A DNA stretch of 64,000 nucleotides from Polytrichum commune (Eukaryota; Streptophyta; Polytrichopsida; Polytrichales; Polytrichaceae), in NCBI GenBank assembly GCA_950295325.1, contig OX485804.1, forward strand, positions 10,724,001 to 10,788,000, in the 5' to 3' direction. The position numbers and the translations under genes are program-made. The notes under the pieces were generated by a model. It was not told the DNA's origin. It made no database searches and saw only the letters and a list, made by a program, of their open reading frames with translations. Each line of letters starts with the position of its first letter. Position 1 is the first letter of the stretch. Shown here piece by piece: positions 59,424 to 64,000 of the stretch.

Positions 59424-61960
59424 TTTGACTTGAGATCAAGTGTTTGAGTGAGCTTAGAAGAGAAAATAAAGAAAATTCACAGCAGCAACACTGTAAACTC
59501 TTGAACCTGAGCTTAAGAGGCATCTACTACTTAGCTAGTCGCTCAGCCTGACAACAACACCTAGACTAGACTTGCTGCCAAAGAAGCTAAGGTAGATTTC
59601 AAATGAGCGCAAATGCAGAAGTGTCTGGGTTCCGGGAACTATCTGCTCACTAATGATGTGCTCCGATTGTATAAAGGAAAAAAGCAATGAGCTCGTGGGA
59701 TGAATCATGCAGGCGACTAACTTAAACGAACTACCACAGCTCTCGCACACTGTTAAGTAGACGGTGTGGCTAGCTTTTGAGTCCAACTAACTTATGTGAG
59801 CAACCTGGACCTTGCCCGAAATTCGTTGCAATTTTTACTTCTTCCTAGAGCGCGTGCGTGCGTGCAGATGAAGCAAAGCAAGAGGACCTTTAGTATCAAG
59901 TCCCCGTGAATCTGGTCCTTGAAAGACACGTCTCTTTGTGATCAGACTTCGCATCCTAAGAGCTCCATATTGCGTGCAGCAGGATTAAGCTTATCTAGAC
60001 CAAAGTTTCCAGCCTCACATTGTTGTCTGTGGACATACATAAAAACTCAACAAAAAGCTGGCACAACTAAGTTCTGCTAGACTGGAAGGAAACTAACTGA
60101 CTCAGTGTTGTTTGTGATGCGGAATAGTGAAGTTTCTACGTCTGGACGCTCGCTCTAAAATGATCCCGATCCGTCCATCATCTTACATATTCAAAGATTA
60201 TCTCCAATTTCTCGGCTCAGTTCCTTATAGGCTACCAACCGACTCTTGTATCAAAGTCAACTATATACATACTTGTTTGGAAAGGGATGCAGGTTACTAG
60301 CAGTAAATATACTCGAACTTTCTTGAAGCGCAGGTGCTTTTTAGTTCCTGAATAGACATGAAGTTATTCAGATCAATTGCGGGGGACATCATAGCGAATG
60401 CCATGTAGCTAGCCTCGGGACAATGTTAGTACTTCGAGATCCTCGTAGAAAGTGCGGCTCTGGCTTAGCTTGCTTCCAGCGGCCACGTCGAGTAGGTGCA
60501 AGCCTGCCAAGCCAGAAGACTGCTCGAAGACATGCATGATAACGTCATCGTCACCCTGGGAGCCCGATATTTGCATCCCATAATTCACTGTGAGCTTTCC
60601 CTCTTTCTCTGCCGTCCTACTACAGTAACGAAGATCTATTGTTCATCTTGGAAAAAGAAAGAATGTTTAACACACAGGTTTCGTCGGCGGGAGACACTAC
60701 AACGAAATAAACTTGAAGACTTCATTATATGACGTCGTCCCCAGCCTTTGTCCTGTGTTATACCAGCTATGACGGCATTCCTCACAGTTTCCTCTGACAA
60801 AAGGTCGCATGAATGGAATCTTATGGTTCGACGTAATGCCTAGTAACGACAGCCTTTCGAGTCCTGGCGCTTTTAACTTCAAGCCACCAGATAAGACATT
60901 GTTCATTTTAAAACTGCGCAATGAGCAGTAGTAGTACATCGGCAAAAGTGTACCTGCTGACAATACTGTTGCTTTCTGCCAATTATGGAATAATGAAGCA
61001 GCAAGACACCATTTCATGAATTGCAGCGACTAGCTCCATGGAAAGAGCTAGCTAGCGGAGGACCAAAGGTCTCTTAACAAAATGGCCCTACGGCGCCTTG
61101 TTAGCGCTAAAGGCAGCTTCCAGACAAAAATATCACACCTATTCCCTCTCCCCTACCCCCGCTCAATTCCTCAGAACTAAAAAACACTAAAAAACTAACG
61201 CTAATTCCATGACATGTAGTTAACTGATAAGTAGCCGAACTCCGTTCCACTGGTGCTTATCCCCGGTTTCTAGTTTTCATCACGACAGCTCAGATCGGCA
61301 CGGAGTGGTCACTGCCGGTGGAAAGAATGACGAAATTTTCTGCACAGACCTCACGGCAAGTTCGCATTACACCTCCCGCGCCATGAAATGCGGGGAACAG
61401 GGGAAAAGCTAGTCCCTCCCTCCTTCCCTTCTCCGCCAGAATTCGCGTGATGGTGATAACCACAGGCCATTGATCATCGCACACAGCTAAATTTTCTTTT
61501 ACAATTATGGCTGCACAACTTACTTACATTCCGGTGGCATGCAGCTACCTCCGCTCCTTGAATGGCCACGCTTCTATCTTCCTTGTGGTCGCTTGGAGCG
61601 AGGCACACGTTCAACGCAATCCACAGAGAGCGCCGTCCAGAGTTTCCCACCTTGCGGGCGCTCAGATTAGTCAGTCACACCTAACATCGTGGTTTCACCG
61701 GCCCCTATTCCCATCGCTTTAGGGTTTCCTCTTTTCGAACAAATCCATAAAGTTCCCCATTTGCAGGCCACCCCCCGTCCTTCCTGCGCGACAGCGCCCG
61801 GGCCCACACCCACCAGCACTTTTCATGTGGTATAGTAGCTAGGAGCAGCATACGCATACCCATTATTATACATACGCGGTAATATATGTGTATACACTGT
61901 ACAGTATTCTATGCGTCTGTATACATACTACCTCTCACGCATGTACTACACGTATACGGC
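59424..61960. other. Upstream region of the insulysin-type gene, no other gene seen
   Basis: Probable 5'UTR and promoter of the minus-strand gene. The 106-codon minus ORF at 60697-61017 and others have no recognisable content. The stretch 61130-61800 is GC-richer than its surroundings and could hold the distal promoter, but no element is identified. Confidence 0.4.
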
Positions 61961-63720
61961 TAGGGGTTCGTAGTGTCTAAGTGAACCTCATCCGCTGCAA
62001 AGGTGAAAACGCAGTGAATTATATTATAGCATGTTGTAAATTACTCTGGACATAATTTCAATATAATCTACATATTATAGTAGATAGGATTGACTCTGGA
62101 AATAGAGTCAAAGACTCACAAGTAAACTATTGGCGTCGAATTGGAATGAATCAACCCTCGATCTTGTAGGGGATTTCTTTTACATGAGCGCTTCATCCAC
62201 ACTGGATGAGGTTACGTAGACGCCACGAATCTTAAGCCATGTAAACAGCTTGGGATTCAGGGTTGGGGCCAGGGATTCATGGTGTCTACATAAATCCATG
62301 CATTAGGAAGGTGAAAACGAAACGAACTACACAATTCATGGCATTTAGTATGGCGTGTGTAATAATGTCATTTATCCTATTTTTAGGTGTATGCTAGGTT
62401 GCATTGTTGATTAACAACTTCACCATAAGTGCCACCTCATGACAGTTGGCGTTCCAATGCGCTTACTTGGCATGAGTATGTTCAATAGAATTTGAGGTGC
62501 ATGCTTATGTTACACATGGTCTACAAGTTGACTAAAGTGTGCACAAAGGACACTTGCCATCGGTATGCTCAAGAATATCTTCTCCTTGTATACTAAAACA
62601 CAAGACTATCATCTAAAGTATCCCAATGCGCTACTCCAAATGTCATAATGTAGATATTTTTTCATTGGAGAAATTACTTATGTTGACAATTGGGATTATT
62701 ATATTGGCAATTAGTAGGCATGACACTTTGAGGCATCTAGTTTAGGCCCTTCACAAACAATGTGCGTGACTAAAATGGTGTACTCTATATTTCTTGAAAA
62801 TAAACGTCTTTAGAGAATTCAACTCCCGGAAAGGCCATCAAAGACACCAGTTTACTTAAAGTGGGGTCTAGTTGTAATGAATTAGTCCTCTATCTTGAGG
62901 GGGCGTGTTTTTACTGTAATCCCTTCATTCACGATGAATGAGTTTACCTGAAAGCCCCAAGTTTGGGTTGCGTGGGTTTAGGGTTTAGGCTTGACATCAC
63001 TTTTCATAATGAATTTCGGAGCTACAAAGGTTCTTAATGTCTCCACCTTCACCCACATGATTGCTACGTATCCATGGCCTATGTGCACACATTACACTGT
63101 TTAAGGTAATTTGTGTTGTTTTATCTTCCTTTGAGACATACGTTACGTTACACTAATGATCAACAACTTCATCATTGGTGTCACCTCGTGACACTTGGCA
63201 TTCAAGTGCGCTTACTAGCATATTGACATGAGTATGCACAATAATATTATGAGGTGTATGCCTATGTTACGTAATGGTTTACAAGTTCATTATTAAAGTG
63301 TACACAAATAACATGTGATGTTAGTATTATGCTCAAGAATATCTTCCTCTTGCGTACTAAAATATAAACAAATGACACTTACCATTAGCATGCTCAATAA
63401 TGTTTTTCCCTTGGATATTGAAAGCATAATTGTCATCTCAAGTAACCCAATGTACTAATGCTAAATGACATAATGTAAAAAAAAAATTCACTTAGAAAAG
63501 CTACATAAGTTGCTGAACAATATCATGTAATTGGCAATTCGTGGACGCGACACTTTGAAGCCTCTATGGCATGGGCTTGAGAGTGGGCCTGAGGTTTCTA
63601 GAGAGCCAATGCATGGATCTATTTGCCATGCATGCACCCTTTCACCATTGCGTTCCGCTAGGGGTGAGATAACAAGTGTGCAAAATGCAATAGACCCCAA
63701 TCATAATGTCATGCATGGTC
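61960..63720. repeat. ~0.75 kb repeat family, two to three tandem diverged copies
   Basis: Copy X (~62100-62690) and copy Y (~62830-63500) share, in order, a TCGATCTTG(T/A)-GGGG block with TTCATCCACACTGGATGAGG-like sequence, TTGATTAACAACTTCACCAT-like sequence, GGCATTCAAGTGCGCTTACT-like sequence, GCATGAGTATG, CTCAAGAATATCTTC and AAATGTCATAATGTA. A third partial copy starts at ~63500. An inverted copy is at 7200-8000. Non-coding. Confidence 0.65.
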
Positions 63721-64000
63721 CCCCGGAGCCACAAACATTTGTTGTTTTAAGTTTCCCAAAATAGCACACAAGAGCCTTGCACGAGGTTGTTAAGATTACA
63801 TAATTATCACCAAAGAACCAAATCGGCATAGATGAAACCGATTCGGGATGAATCGAACGCAAACCCATGGGAATCATGGTTGTATTGGACTCCTCATCCA
63901 CAAATGGATGAGAGGAATGAATATCCCACCTCTAGATGCAAATGGTCGTTGATGTCTTCCTCCCCCCACATGGGCTTTATTGCAACACACACGCATGTTG

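Noticed and set aside
60697-61017. 106-codon minus ORF with a GLERLSLLG stretch
   Set aside because: No recognisable family, no splice context, and composition like its surroundings.

Overview
The window is nuclear DNA from a land plant. The genes have many GT-AG introns. They include a plant-specific FCS-like zinc finger (FLZ) protein, a plant-type mitochondrial NAD-isocitrate dehydrogenase and a plant-type insulysin. Most of the 64 kb is intergenic and full of small inverted-repeat transposons, tandem repeats and decayed transposons. Low gene density with fairly short introns suggests a seed-free plant (moss, lycophyte or similar), but the sequence alone does not settle the lineage.

Layout. 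1-0.53 kb: two neighbouring MITE-like elements. 0.7-3.24 kb: FLZ zinc-finger gene (+). 4.6-6.7 kb: degenerate ~230 bp tandem array. 7.2-16.2 kb: gene-poor, with a dispersed repeat, a CACTA-like MITE, two ~400 bp MITEs of one family and a retroelement scrap. 16.29-20.84 kb: NAD-IDH catalytic subunit (-), seven exons, with a tandem array in intron 1. 20.85-23.7 kb: no gene seen. 23.7-24.5 kb: a broken ORF and a 70-bp-arm foldback. 24.8-28.5 kb: decayed MULE-like transposase (-), with a second copy of its N-terminal module at 29.0-29.4 kb.

31.5-37.5 kb is a mosaic of same-strand fragments of unrelated host genes: an acidic first exon, B-type cyclin, amino-acid permease, M3 oligopeptidase and unrecognised exons. 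It is punctuated by five copies of a ~77 bp GC-rich hairpin. It looks like gene capture by a mobile element. Directly downstream, 37.57-42.95 kb (+), is the most unusual locus: a multi-exon, fully open gene. It encodes a ParB/sulfiredoxin-like GNHRLAAW module followed by a beta-class N4/N6 DNA methyltransferase-like domain with altered catalytic motifs. This domain order is familiar from bacteria and phages. An F-box-like ORF (43.6-44.07 kb, -) converges on it.

47.9-59.4 kb: insulysin-type M16 metalloprotease (-), modelled here in 26 exons that stay in frame. Its last exon carries an Asn/Gly/His-rich minisatellite-coded insertion of roughly 350 residues placed before a retained conserved C-terminus. 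59.4-64 kb: upstream region and a ~0.75 kb repeat family that also occurs inverted at ~7.2-8 kb.

The three housekeeping-type genes (FLZ, IDH, insulysin) show no operon-like link. The 24-44 kb block is best read as one accessory, transposon-shaped island between IDH and insulysin. Splice models were made by eye from GT-AG sites, phase and family similarity.
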